Source of the DNA: Albifimbria verrucaria
Taxonomy: Eukaryota > Ascomycota > Sordariomycetes > Hypocreales > Stachybotryaceae
Length of the DNA: 64,000 bases
Direction of reading: 5' to 3'
Assembly: GCA_020081605.1 (NCBI GenBank)
Contig: JAHREC010000014.1
Span: 1-64,000 of the forward strand
The notes under the pieces were generated by a model. That model was not told where the DNA came from. It saw nothing but the letters and a program-made list of their open reading frames with translations, and did no database searches. Each line of letters opens with the position of its first letter. Position 1 is the stretch's first letter. Shown piece after piece: positions 10,359 through 23,400 of the stretch. The translations under genes and the position numbers were made by a program.

Positions 10359-10737
10359 AAGCAATTTAATATCCTGGCTGGTGGTGGATCCTCGCTTCAG
10401 CCTGAGCCACTCAGCACGTGGTGGTGCTGTGGGAAGGAAATGCAATGGCTAGATCCCCTGTCCAACATTTAGATGGATGTGAAGTATACTGACAAATATT
10501 ATGTATATAACTTAGGGGAAAAGGATGTCTGTAGCATCGCGGCGGAGAATGACCAATGCTGATTGGTCAATTTTATCATGGCTATCCATCACCGACAAAT
10601 CGCCCGAATTTTAATTCTTTCCTAGCTCACTATCCGGTGACATGTTCCTCGTCCTGTCTTACTTGGTGAATCATGCTATTAAGTAACCTTGTTATTTTTA
10701 CTATCGATTTCGTACTGAAAACCACCTTCGAAGGGAT

Positions 10738-10956
10738 ATGAGCGACGGATCGTCTAGACCTCGCTTTAGGGGCCCTCCGCCCCCAAGTAGGCTGCCCATA
10801 AACAAGCCATCAAATGACTTGGATAGGCCTGGAAGCACGAGATATAACCCCATTGTCCTTGACGAGCATAACGATACTGATAATTGTGTGGAGGGTGAAG
10901 ATGATACTGGAGGGAAACACACGGCCGTGGCAGGCAACAAGGTCAAACAAGGGTAA
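10738..10956 (+). CDS. Short Pro/Arg-rich ORF, doubtful
   Basis: A 72-codon frame from ATG 10738 (MSDGSSRPRFRGPPPPSR...). It has low-complexity basic and proline-rich character, then an acidic tail. No family is recognised. The surrounding 10.1-11.2 kb shows no other gene. It could be a chance frame. Confidence 0.2.
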   Translation: MSDGSSRPRFRGPPPPSRLPINKPSNDLDRPGSTRYNPIVLDEHNDTDNCVEGEDDTGGKHTAVAGNKVKQG

Positions 10957-11177
10957 TGCTGGGAGTTACCTCTGGATACTCAACCAATAAGCAATCCGTC
11001 TCTCATACCGTGTCTCTGGTTGTTAGGAAGATAATGGTTTTGACACACCAAGGATAATAGCAAAACCAAGATGAGGGTGGAGGAAATGACAGTTAAAGGG
11101 ATATCGACAATGCTCGTGCAATAAGCAACGGAGGGTTTTGCAATGTATCCAAGAACGCTCTGGATTATATTGTGCAA

Positions 11178-14100
11178 TTAATCCTGGATAATCGATCCAC
11201 ACCGCTCTACCCATATCTGGTCATTGCTCTTGAACACACATGCAATAAACGATTCGGCGTCTTTGAGAAGGCGCGACAGCTCATTGTGCAATGCATCTAA
11301 GTCTTTAGCAGGAGCTAGCTTTGACTCGCTATTCCGCGGGCTGTCCTGTTGCTTTTCCACTTGAATCCACCCAATCTCGCGAAGTACCCGGTTACTGACC
11401 CCTTATGCTCTGTAACATCGTGTCTTTGTTAGTCGTATCACATCACTGTCCTATGATTCCTGGACTTACCAATTTTCTTAGTCATTTCCGAAATACGAAG
11501 GATCGTGCCATGATCCTCAGCGCCCCATGGGAAGTCTTTCGGTTGTAGGAACCAAAGCATCCGCGTCACCATATTCGCTGCCAACAGCGATTGTTCTTTC
11601 TGTTTGGTTTTTGGTGCCCCACTAAAACATCGTTCTTTAGGTGCTACTTGGGGTGTGACCGAAGATGAGCTCAGTGTTAAGACCAGCATTAGCATCAGGT
11701 CGCACATTTTGGTGCCAAGGATTCCTTGCAGGGTATTGTAAGCTTGCTGGTAATGTTCTAGAATTTTATGGTCGTCATCATTCTTTCCAAAAAGCTTCCG
11801 TAGCCTCTCAAAGCCTGCCTGGATCAATGGCGGGACATCCTGGAACGGGATATCGCATTGAAAGTTGATCCGTTGTTTCCTTGGTCGTTTCCGCAAGGTA
11901 CTTTCGTGTTTAAAGTCAGCCTCAAGTGCTAATCGCTTTGAGCTGCCGGCCCGAGCCGTGAGCACTTCCGTCGAAAGAACTGAACCCGTTAAGCGCACGA
12001 TCCGCCGATGAGTGAGTCTTTGTCGGTGTCGACCTGGCACCCATTCGACGCCACTCGAATGCATAGCAGCTGCGAGGCCATCTATCCATTGGTCTTTGTG
12101 ACGACTTCTGGGCGTGTGTGTTGAATGGCGGCCTTTATCGTCGCAAACCAGGTGGAATGGGCTGGCGCGAAGGCGGCGGCAACCATGCTCTCTGATCCCT
12201 GTAATGCTTCGACTAGTTCCAGTGCAAAGTCTCGCCTGGTTTTGGTTGGTATATCTCGCAAGGAGCCAGAAGCTCCATCCGGCATGACCAAATCCTGGGG
12301 AGGTTCTCTAGTGCCCTGGGCGGGTTCACATGTCAATAAACGAATATCGCCAATATGATCTAGCATGACAGTGAATTTTCATCCTTACCTCCATCGAAAC
12401 GGGTCGTGACAATCTTCCCAAGCTTTCAGTTCTTGACCTGCTCTGATGGAAGGCTCACCTCGACCACTTCGTATACCCCGGTTCAACTTTCTATGAAACT
12501 GAATGGCCATAAAGTTTGACATCTGAGGGATCCATAGCTCTGCTAGCACTTTTTCTAAGAACCGACTGGCCCCCGATATCCCTTGGATGGACTGACCCCT
12601 AAGCTCGGAGAACCACAGCTGACTGTGGCGGTTTGCCGCTACGAACGTCCCATAGTGAAATGCAAGCGACGCTACATGCATGAGCATCGGACGGCCATCC
12701 TGTAAGAGAGGCCACTGGCCGATGTGTATGACCCCTTCTCCTTCCCTAAAATCAAGCATCGCCGGGTCGATAAAGGGCCATCCTCCGTGTTGTAGACTTT
12801 CCATTGTTCCGAGTGATCTAAATACCCGTGATGGAAGTATACGAGGATCGCCTGTCAGACAAAAGTTTCCCAGCCTGTCCAGGGCAGCTACAGCTTCTGA
12901 CGCTGCGAGCCCCAGACCTCGCGATCCAGCCATGGTAAATCGTCGCTCCATCTCCTCGATGGCTAGCTTAAATGTTCGAGCGAACGCGATAAGAACACCA
13001 GGGAAAACCGGAGGGAGAAACCGCCGCAGAATCCACGAATACGATTGCTTCTCCTTTAAGAAATATCGCTTCATCTGGACAATGGGCTGTAACACGGTAG
13101 AGAAACTCTTCTGTCCCTTTATGAGCCGTTGGACGTGTACGGTAACCACTTGTTCGAAGCGATATGAGAACTCTTCCGCCTCGATGGCTTTCTCGATAAG
13201 CAAGGCTTCTCTCTCAAATGGCTTCGACGCACCGGGGTTCTCCGGTGTCAACCGCCCTCGTATCCGATCTAGAAGTCTTGCTTGCTTGGCTCTAACCTTG
13301 GCCGCGGCTTTGGTGTCGACTTCTGGTACCGTCAGTGCTGCCGTTGCTGAGCCTTGACTTGCGAGAAGGGCATCGGCGCGATGGCGGTACACGGACTTTA
13401 GCGCGCAGTATCCTTGAAACTCGCCGAAGGATACAACATCAGCACCCTGGTTCGAAAAACTCATGTTGTCCTCTATAATGGCCAGGAGATTGTTCTTGAG
13501 GAAGGCGGGCGGCTTTGGTGATGAAAAATTGCCATATGCCGAGTGGAAGCCCAGCGGATAAAAGGTATAGTCTCGAGAGCTAGCATATTCCCGAGCCAAA
13601 CAGTTCCTGTCTGCGAGAAGACAAAAGACCTGGTCTTGGTCCTGGTCTTGACCTCCGCCGGTGGTGCAGTGCAAGTTTGTAGCAACGGCATAGGATATAC
13701 TCGTCAAGTGATCTAAATTGTATTTGTGCTCTAACTCCGTACGAAGTTGGAGCAATCCGGGGCTGAAGTGTTCATCTTGCGATTCCAGCGGGCTCCTGGA
13801 TGTTGCGCCATTCGCGGCACCTGCAATCTGCTCATTTGGGCCTTGTACGAAGAGACTTGAGTTATCACGACTGCTTGGCTCAACTGCTTGCTCTTCCTCC
13901 GAATCAACTTCGCTTTCTTCTTCCATATCGCCCTGGTATCTTCGCTCCTCGTCGCTATCCTCATCTTCTTCTTCGTCGTCGTCGTCTTCGTCATCATCAT
14001 CCGGTCGTATGCGAGTTTCCCGCGGGAGATTTTGACTCCTTCGGTCACTTCCATCTCTATGTTGGCGCCGTAGTCGTATGCATGAAAAGCAGGAAGGTTG

Positions 14101-15054
14101 TCGGACCAGAACGTTTCGTGGGCATACATTTCAACGAAACTGGCCCATCCGTCCATGAAAAATTCCTGGAACATGGTCCACTTATTGTACGTTATCTGTT
14201 GAGACGATCTACCGCCCAGCTTCCATGCTGCCTCAATTCCTTCGCCAAGCAGTTCGCCACTCGTGAAGACTGATTTGATATAGGACGCGAGCGCTTCGGC
14301 ATGGTGTTTGACCATGCCGGTCCCATGCTTGGCTGCGTCACGACGTTTGCGATTGCCGTTCCCGGGTCGTGTGGGTGCATAACGATAAACCACTGCTCTC
14401 GCGTCGCGGCCACCGCAACACGAAAAGTTCGGTTTGTCAGGTCGAACGATATATTACTGCCTCGTTTCACGCTGTAAGGTGCTTGCCAATGCTGGAAGGA
14501 AATTGTCACGTTATCGAAGAATCGATCGCTACGCCGACTGATCGGCTGCAATGGGGCTCCTCGATGCAAATGAAGTCGAGGTAGAATATTGATAGTAGTT
14601 GTCTTTGTCGCTGGCGGGTCGCGAGCCGGCTTTTCGGCTACCATAATCCATGGTGAATGGTCGTTGAAGTATCGAGATCGCTTCAGCACCTTTGAATTCA
14701 GGCGCCCTGGTTTTCGCTATGAATTCATCACCTGAGTATATGCGGCATGTCAGTGTTGTCCCTCTAAATTGGTGGACGGCTCTTTTCCTTACATTTGTAG
14801 TGGTAGGTACCTCTTGAGCGATCAATCCTCCATGTGCGTGATTCACGCTCCGCTGTCGCAGATCCATCCTCAGAGCCCACCGCGGACTCCCTTAAATAGT
14901 CATCATCCGCGCTGTCGTGCGATGGGTATGCACTCTGCTCGTGGTCATCATCCTCAAGCTCTGGATTGCCACTACCCGACACAAAACTGGCTCCCTCCTG
15001 GTCAAGAGAACCATCGAGTATGACGCTGTTGGTTTCGAGTTCCCGTGTACTCAT
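11178..15054 (-). CDS. Large multi-exon gene of unknown function (downstream member of a pair)
   Basis: A chain of consecutive minus-strand frames with consistent protein character runs from ATG 15054 (MSTRELETNSVILDG) to the stop at 11178, about 1,100 residues. The main piece (12385-13926) is about 510 codons. Upstream comes a strongly acidic Asp/Glu block around 13930-14030, and before that a region with the WTMFQEFFMDGWASFVEMY segment. Downstream, separated by probable introns, are pieces at 12082-12366 and 11438-12064, and a C-terminal exon (LHNELSRLLKDAESF, 11178-11360). At least two frame changes (near 14025 and 14361) are equivalent to one missing base in short C, G or A runs. No domain is recognised, and no signal peptide or membrane segment is seen. 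It follows the DGQHR gene on the same strand, 387 bp downstream. Confidence 0.55.
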
Positions 15055-15441
15055 GGTGTTGGGTGGGTATTTGCTTGATGGTGGTATTATTTTAAGGTAA
15101 CTCACAGAGACTGACCCTAACCCAAGACTTGACGACTACGCAAATCTCGCTACGCCCGGGGCGAAAGGTGTCTCCTACGTGTCAAGCATATCGGCTTAGT
15201 AAAGAACGCGACCATAAATGAATGAATAGCATTGGCAGTTCCTTTCCTTTTCTTTTGGCAAAGCAAAATTTAATTGAACCATGTTGACCTAGCTACACAT
15301 CCGATTCGTCCACCAGCACTTGACGTGGCGTGTTTCCTGCTGCCCGTCCCAATGCAAGCCAGCTATTAGCCTCAATGACGAGATGGAAATCGTGTTCTAC
15401 CACATTGTATAGGGTAAAGGGTCAAATGTATGAAAGGAGGA

Positions 15442-17917
15442 TTAAGACGCAGCTAATCGGCCTCTCCAACCTGACTTCCTCGCCGGCATGGGACTAAACG
15501 GCAGCGGATTTCGGGAGCTACTAGGTTCGCTCTGGCTTGAGCCTACATCCGTTTGCGTTGGTTTTGGCTGCCGTCGACGCGCATCCTTGCCATCATCCGG
15601 GCCGTCCCGCGCTCTAAGCGGTTGCCCCTTTTCATTCGCCTGACTCTCTCTTTGCTTTTCTGTTTCAGCCACGGATACCTGGTCTGGACCATTTTGCGAT
15701 TCTTCTCCACCATCATCTGAGCGAACCTCCTGATCCCCGATGCCCCATGCTCAGAGGGCACATTGGCAGCTACACTCATGGTGCGCACCGTTGGATCATC
15801 CACTGCTGACTCCCGGGATGCGGCGTCCATCGTCGGTCCCGGCTCATTCGTCTTTGTTTCTGGCTCCGCTTGAGCATGAGGAGATTGTACTCTTTCCCGG
15901 TCGATTCTATAATGACGCGATCCGCATCTGCTAGCTTGTTTTGCGACGGCCCGTTCTGATCGTCACGAAGAGCTTGGCGACATCGATCAGCCACCCATTT
16001 TACGATGCATCCGTCGATCGCCGCTGCAAGTTGACCAGAGGCTTCCTTGCTGTTCAATGCAGGGTTTTCAGCCACCTCAGGCACGCGTGAAGCTAGGGCA
16101 CATACAGCACGCGTTACGGCTGAGCATCCCTTGAGGCTATTGGCGGGAGATAAACCCAGGCCATCGCCGCCCTTTGAAGCAACTCCACCATGGACGAAAC
16201 TTGGGGCCAAGGGAAGTTTCGACAATATGAAGCAGGTTTTGCCAGAATCTGTCAACAAACCTCTCTGCGTATACGGCGCCGTTGCGGTCGTTCGGGTCCG
16301 GCATGGCCTTCAGATAGCCTTTTGTCACCGGGTGAGTCAATGATTGCTGCCGCCGACGAACAAAATCCAGAATCTCCTGTTCGAGCATGATCGACCGCTT
16401 ATCTGCAAGCCTCATCGCCTTTTCATCCGTGCCGTTCTGTAATCGTTTGATGAAGCCCTTCTCAGCGGGAGCTTGTTTGCTTTGCGCTTGTCCGCGACGA
16501 CTTCCGAGTCGCGATCGATCCACAGAACCACATGGATCATTACCTCCATCATGGTCTGGCATACGTCTTTGGCGTCTCGAGCAGACTGTGAACATCCGGG
16601 AGGCGGAAGCTCGGATTCTCGATGAGAAACTCGTACAATTCCCGATACGCCGCATCGTCCAGTGCAGTGAGAAACCGAGCCGTCCGACGTGCACCAGGCC
16701 CGACTCGATCACCATCCCCTTCCTTCGGGTCGTTGTAGAATAACTTTCGTATCGCGCTCGCTGTCACATTCTTTTCGCCTGCCGCCAATACGTACACCAT
16801 CTTTTTCCAGTCCGAACCGCGAACGTATTTGGTAGCATCTCCTGGCAATTCCTTGAGCTTCTTCCCGACGGCATCGGTTATTGTAAAGCAATACTAGAGT
16901 CTCTCAGCCTTGTCCATACTTCGAGCCTGCCGATGTTATCGGGCGGGTATTCATGTAAACACAACTTACTGCATCAAATCTTCTGCTAGCTAATTGCTCC
17001 CACTTAGATATATTAAAGGTGTCTTTTCCGACCGTGGTACTGCAGTAGCTTGTAATCTTAGACGCCCAGCTCTTGTTGTTCCATAAAGTGCCTAGTCGGC
17101 CGGTGGGAAAATTCGGGTTTCCACCGAGACGCAACAAGTCAAGCATTTGGGCTTCAACTTCGCTTTTCTTCCCATGAAACAAACTCGTCTTGCTTGGACG
17201 CCATGACAAGCTGCATCCAGATCTGACCATGGCTGTCTGGGAGCAACAGGTCGCTGCGGTTGACTCGCAGTTGAAGGTTGAGCTTGGGTGGAAGCGCGTC
17301 TAGTATCTGATTTAATCATCTTGCTTCTTGAGAACCTGACTTGGTTTTGCCCCTGTTATTTTGGGGCGTGGAGGTCGACTTACCTTTGTCGTAAATTATG
17401 CCGGTCCACCAGAGCTCCGTGTCTGGCAACTTCTTGCGTTTCACTAGCCTTCGCAAAGCTGCCACTCGGTGTTGACCATCCATAATCTCGAGTGGCTCCT
17501 GATTGATGTCCAGCCAACCATCAAGGTCGCGTAATTCTTGTCCGTCATCTTGTGAAGTTGAGTCTTTTGCTGTTGCTCCTTTATGTACTTCTGCATGGCT
17601 TGTGACGTACACGACACCAAGATGTAGTTCTCCTCGCTAGTTCGTGCTAAATTCTGCTCAAACACTTCATCGAGATCAATGACATGTTTGTCATCAACCT
17701 GACGGTTCTCTCCATTTTCCCATTCAGGCGTGAGGGCCTCGAATGGTATCTTGGCCACCATGAGCTGGTAAGGCTTCGCTTGACGTCGGATTGTTTGGGT
17801 TTCATGAAATGCTTGACTGAGTACGCCACCGCCTTTATCACGCTTACTCCTCGCGCCTTCTTTTGTTGTTATCTTTTCCCCATGAACTTCGGACGAATTG
17901 GCTTTTCTCTTCGTCAT
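15442..17917 (-). CDS. ParB-like DGQHR-motif protein, multi-exon with frameshifts
   Basis: ATG 17917 (MTKRKANSSEV) begins a basic, probably nuclear N-terminus. After about 150 codons a one-base frame change leads into a segment with EPLEIMDGQHRVAALRRL, which matches the ParB/DndB-type 'DGQHR' nucleotide-binding/nuclease motif. An intron follows at GTAAGTCGAC near 17387. Later segments are ISKWEQLASRRFDA (then a short intron), WKKMVYVLAAGEKNVTASAI, AAYRELYEFLIENPSFRLPD, KRSIMLEQEILDF and CALASRVPEVAENPALN, and a Ser/Gln/Arg-rich tail to the stop at 15442. I count at least four frame changes besides introns. In the cell, DGQHR/ParB folds bind NTPs or act on DNA; the role of fungal versions is not known to me. 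It is paired in tandem with the 11178-15054 gene. Confidence 0.55.
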
Positions 17918-18513
17918 TTCTGATGTCCTTTGCGCTCACAGGCTCAGTGTCAATGATGCTGAAGTTATATGATGAGTGTATAGGGTAGGGTGGTGTCGGG
18001 TAACAACTCGGGGAAGAGTTTCGGCGACAGGATGCATAAAAATGGAAAATAGAGTACTCTGCATGACCTTGGCCCTGGTTACAAAGCCGCAGGGTGTCTG
18101 AGGGCGCCACCAGCATATACCTTGTTCATGCGAATGTGGCTGAATAGGCATCAAGCTAATGTCTCTCCCCGTTGCAAGCCCTGCTGAAAAAGGCGCGACT
18201 GTACTGCTGACGCGCGTTTTAAATACGAAACAAAAGGGGGAGAAAAGAAAAAGCAAAGTGAAAACAACAAACACGGTCATAAATAGAAGACATTAAGTAC
18301 AAAGAGGCGAAGGCTGCTCTTCACTCCACTTCTGTTTATTTCATCTTTAGGCACACAAGAATAGTCCACCAAGTGACTTCCTCCAGGCGAGATCCTCGAC
18401 AAATGCTTTAATATTAATATTAAGTGCGAATCCAGGAAACTTGCACTGATGGAAACTGCGGGTACGATTTCGTCGCTATTCATAGTGTGTTCGGGACCTT
18501 GCCATCGGAAAGA

Positions 18514-18705
18514 CTAACTACTATATTTCGCCCCCGGGGCGAAACTGATTCATTTACTATGGTTCCGAACCAGGACATCTGACATGCAATAAATAAATCG
18601 GTTTGGCAGGGTGAAACACATACGACTGTTTGTAGGGAATTGGTTGGAGTTTGGTAGAAGGGCCCGTATGTCAGTTCTCGCCCCGGGGTGAAATATGGTA
18701 GTTAG
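18514..18705. repeat. Inverted repeat with CCCCGGGG cores
   Basis: Arms at 18514-18545 and 18674-18705 are about 80-85% reverse complementary over 32 bp. Each contains its own palindromic core (cgcccccggggcg / cgccccggggtg). A third related core (tcgcccctggggcc) lies at 18767-18780, and another (cgcccggggcg) near 15155. Total span is 192 bp with no coding capacity, so it may be a MITE-like or regulatory hairpin. Confidence 0.6.
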
Positions 18706-18820
18706 TTCCACCATCAGTGGCACTCAGTTGTTGCATGTCGTTCTATTAGAGTAGACCCCACTTATTTTCGCCCCTGGGGCCAAAATTCACCTGATGCATT
18801 ACGGCCCGCCCCTACGCCCC

Positions 18821-18902
18821 ATTATTATTATTATTATTATTATTAGTAGTAGTAGTAGTAGTTGTCGTAATTTAGTAGTAGTGGCAGACACATTCACGTA
18901 TG

Positions 18903-18967
<65 letters not shown>
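18821..18967. repeat. Compound microsatellites (ATT)n/(AGT)n and (CA)n
   Basis: (ATT) about 8 units from 18821 passes into (AGT) units to about 18861, then after 40 bp a CATACA-to-CA tract extends to 18967 with about 20 uninterrupted CA units. Open frames over this stretch (poly-Thr-His, poly-Val-Cys) are artefacts. Confidence 0.95.
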
Positions 18968-18971
<4 letters not shown>

Positions 18972-19612
18972 TTAACCCTATACCCAAGCACGGAATACCC
19001 TCTACAATTATTACTTAATACAGAGGGCTGCTCTGATGTATATGCTTGGTCTTAAAGGCGTAGGCCCAACCTTCGATGCTCTGCCGCCGTGGAACAGAGT
19101 TAAAATAGCTAATCAGCTATATAGCCCCCAGCCAGGTAAATCTATGTATTTCTGAAGGGGCTATTCTAAGATATAAGCAAACCTCTTGTTATGGGGAGTC
19201 TTCTGGCCGAGCTTCAACTCTTCTTTGACCGCGGCGGCAGGAGACGTGAGCATGCTGTGGGTAAATCGGAGCGAAGCCGAACGCGAGGCCAGGTTTGAAG
19301 CCAGGCTTGAGGCCGTCTGCGTAGTCGTGTATAAAAACAGTCATCTGGTGCAACCTTCGGTGAGACAATGAGGCGGTACAGCCCAGGAAAGTGGAAAACA
19401 TACTTCTAGGGTCAGCAGCCAGTCACCCATGATCTGACTCAATGGAATTGTCTGAAGTCTCCGATAACGCATTCCCAATCACAGTTCGTTGGGTTACGTC
19501 GCTGCTGCCCTTGAGCCAAAATCCCTACACCCGTAATCATGTCGGCGCACTTTGACGGATACCTCTCTTTGGGGGCGAAGGAGTACAGATCGATCCATTC
19601 TGGCCCGTAAAC

Positions 19613-19999
19613 ATGGACGGAGAAGAAGAATACGTGCCACCATTCTACGAACCTTCTCATCCCCACGGAGCCGAACCGCTCTCTGACGGCAACACCACTT
19701 GGGGTTCGCATACCTCAGTGCGGGATACTGGGTCGACCTCAAGAACGCCAGTGACTCCAGCCTCCGACGATTGGATAACGGCGTAAGAGCAATTCTTCCT
19801 ACGCTGCAAGTTGCAAGGGGATACACTCGAGGTTATACGCCTTAAGATGATTGAGGAGTTTGGAGTTGAGAGAAACCCCAATGTACTCAGTAAGAAGTAC
19901 ACCAAACTGAGAGCATCTTATAAACGCCAAGTGAAAGAAAAGGTGAATATACACTCCTTACTCACTATGCCGGCCAAATACACTAACTTCGGTTCATAA
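19613..19999 (+). pseudogene. SANT/Myb-like gene remnant with in-frame stop
   Basis: ATG 19613 gives MDGEEEYVPPFYEPSHPHG... then ...SDDWITA, TAA at 19784-19786, and in the same frame EQFFLRCKLQGDTLEVIRL and GVERNPNVLSKKYTKLRA to a natural-looking stop at 19999. The order of an acidic lead-in, a W, then QFFLRCKLQ and a second helix resembles fungal SANT/Myb-like DNA-binding proteins. Only one substitution separates it from an open frame, so it is either a recent pseudogene or a read-through/sequence artefact. About 128 residues. Confidence 0.5.
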
Positions 20000-20412
20000 A
20001 GTTCATCGTAGAAGCCTCTCAGCGAGCCCTTCTATAAATTATTCAGGCCGTGGCAAATGAGCTGGAAAAGTCCTACCCTCCTGGTGTTACTAGAGAGCTT
20101 GAGTATATGGTCTTACAAAAGCTCCTAAGTTCTTGGAAGGTGTGATTGCAGACTTATGTATGTCGCTTACGTTGCCTGGGCAGCCTGATAACGAAGAATA
20201 GTTTGGGATGGGTCTACGCCAGAGGTTGGGACTAAGTATATGTGAAAGCACGGTGAATCATCGTAAGGGTTACTGACGGAGTTGGTCTAGCATGTTCAGG
20301 AATAGGGTAAGGGGCATGGATGGTTGATGAGTTAGGTAGCATAGATGGGGCGATCCATGCTGCCTTCGCTGTATAGCCTATTATTGCGTACCTTTTAGGA
20401 TGTAGACAGATG

Positions 20413-20432
20413 GATAGATAGATAGATAGATA
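20413..20432. repeat. (GATA)n microsatellite
   Basis: Five GATA units in tandem, directly left of the telomere-linked helicase gene's 3' end. Confidence 0.9.
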
Positions 20433-20462
20433 ACCCAATATCCCTCCAATACAGTTTGCTAC

Positions 20463-23400
20463 TTAAGTACGGTTAATAGGAGCGCTGCTAACCGAACTGC
20501 TTGGATATATGACACCCCCGAACGTCGTTATCTCGCCAAGCCATAATATGTAGTCTGTCTTATTGACGAACCTTCTGGCATGCTTAGTGAGAAATGCTCT
20601 CGGAGCCGAGGCAAAGAACGCGCTGTAGTATAGAGGTAGCATCATATCTGGGAACGGGCATGTTGATAGATCCGACTCGGGATCTGCCCTGCTGCATATC
20701 GTTTGTGGTAGATAGTATAAGAAGCATGCTGTGTAGGCTGCCATCCATTGCTTCCCTTCTTTCTTGTATAGCTGGAGTGTATTCCTTTTGGCATTCTGCT
20801 ATAATGAACGAAACCTATACTTATCGGCCTTATGATCAAACGGGGCTCTACCCTTAACCCGACAGAGGAGGCAACACCCGCTCATAGCCTCTAAGTCGGC
20901 CCTGAACCTGGTGAGTAGCTCTTCATCCAACATTCGTTGCCATAATACAGCCTCGGGGCCAGTGCACACCATGCTAGGGACTCTTCTCGCTATACACTCT
21001 GCATGCTCCTTGTCAAGCTTCGGCTGACCATTTTAGCTAGTATGTGAACCATCTACCTCGGCCACCAGGGGTAGCGCAAGTGCTAGCTCCATAGCGGCAG
21101 GTCGCTTCTCCACATGGTGTTATGGGCACACTCCACATAATTCATCCTCGCCCAACATACACCACCTCCAATCCGACCGCATATCCAAGTATTGGCTCAT
21201 CACCGCCCGGCAGCAGTATTCTCCAGTCAAGTATAGCTGCATAAACTCCTCATCTGTATCTTCTGGATACCGGCCACCGCCATACAGCTGCCAGTTCGCG
21301 CTCAATAGGATAATTAATTCTGCGGGATAGCCGTCTCGACCAGCACGACCGGATTCCTGGGAAAAGTCTGTCATGCATCTCGGAGTACCGGCATGAATCA
21401 CCCATCGCACATAAGGATAGTCAAAACCGACGCCCAGAGCCGATGTTGCTATAATGATGGGGAACCTGTCGGCCCTAGCCACTTTTTGATAGCCAAGTCT
21501 CTCTCCTCCTCGTCCATGCTATCCTAGTCGCCAGTGTACATCTCACAGCATAATGCAGTAGCAAGCTCCTTCATTAGCCCGACTGTTTGGCAGTATACGA
21601 TAATTCTGGCTTTCCGCCCTCCTGGAAGGGTTTCCTCGGGGTCCTCACCAGCACTCAGGATAATGGCTTCAAAGGGCTACACCAGCTCCACTAACCGTTT
21701 GCACAGCCCTCCTGGCCCCGTATAGCAATGCAACCGGTATCGAATATTCGACCGGTTGGTAGACTCCCGGATGATATGCAGCCGAACAAGCATATTTCTC
21801 TCAATAAATGCCGGCTCGAGGTCAGGCGGCAGGGTTGCCGTTAACCACACAGTTTGTGTACGAATCTGCCGTACGAACGAGCCAAGTTCACGCATGCTCT
21901 TCCGGAACGTGGATGTCAACGTTAGGTGGCTTTCCTCGATAATGATACAGTCGAGCTTCTGTTTCATAACTAGTCTGTGTGCATAGTCTAGGAAGCTTGC
22001 GGAACAAGCGGCTTCCGCCGAGACGAGCACCAGAGGCGCTGACCTTGCATCGCCGGGCTCCCACGTAATTATCCTTATGCCAACTTCGTCAAGTCGCTCG
22101 AGCAAGTTTCCACGCAACGCTACAGTCAGCACTATTACGATCGTCGTCCCCGCGCCATCTAGCGACGCCGCGACCATAAAGATAAGACTTTTGCCTGATC
22201 CGGTGGCGAGCACTGCAACGACCTGCTCCGCTGCACCTGGACCCATCGTCGCCAATATGGCATCCCTCTGGCCTGGACGTCGAAATTGCATCGTTGGGTC
22301 GTTGTACAGCTTCCGGGCCACCGCCTCGAGCACCTTTTCACTATGCATCGGCCTAATCCGGTACTTTGTCTTCTTATACGGACTTAAAATCCTCGGCTCT
22401 TCTTTGATGCCCGGTTCGTCCCATCATCGCTTTCCGCTATGCTTAGCCTTCTCCTCAGCCAATAGCTCGTCGAACCCGAAGAACCGCCTCCAGCTCTCGG
22501 ATGCCCGATGTGCACGATGCAGGATAGTGTTCATCGCCAGCGTTGTCGACCCAGCATAAGCATGGTTTAGAGTCCGATAAGAATGGTTGCTTGCTTCGGC
22601 GAGATCGACCATCAGATCTTCCTCTTCGACAGCCTCCGGTGCATCGATCTCATGAAGGGCGAAGTTGGCTCGCTCCTTCGCCGTGAACTTCTCTTTCACT
22701 ATGGATGATGTTACCTGCCGCCACCATGCCACCTTGAATTCAGGCACTTGGGATCGTGCGCAAGCTTGGCTAAGACACTTGGATATCGATTCATCATGCC
22801 ATACAGACCCATCAAGCTTGGAGAAGAGGTACGGCGACAACAATACATTGGGTTTCATCTCCTGCAGGAATACTAAACGCAGTGGCTGCACCATTGCCAT
22901 GTATATGATCAATAGCTCGGCGATGGCTGATAGTATAAAACGAATATTATCCTTATCCCTGTCCATGAGTTCACGGGACTTATGGTGTCGGATATGCATC
23001 ATCAGCATTTTCTCGTAAAACAACAGACTGCGGCGGGCATTGCCTGTATTGAACCACAGTATAGTAAGGAACTCAGGCACCCGAATTAGAGTGAGTGGCG
23101 TTACGAATAAAAGCGGAGCCGCCGACTTAAGGAATTCTTAAACGTCGGCTTCATAAACAGCTATGGCTCGTGTACAGAGCTGTTTCTTGCCTGCCTGGCC
23201 CACGCCTTCCTTCTTGTCAACGAAGAAAACATTTCTTAAATCAGGTCTCTTCCCGATTTCATTCAACAATATTTTATTGGCACCATGAAGTAGTTCCGCG
23301 TTTCTTAAGTCCGTTATCCACGAGCCGCCGGGTTCCTCGCCATCCAAGTCATCGCTTACCCTGTACACCGGTATACTCAGAACATCCCATGCCCCAAACA

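Noticed and set aside
12680..13357. 225-codon + strand frame
   Set aside because: Lies antisense to the better-supported minus-strand frame 12385-13926 and has Ser/Arg-rich shadow composition.
18794..19018. Thr-His / Val-Cys repeat proteins
   Set aside because: Products of the ATT and CA microsatellites.
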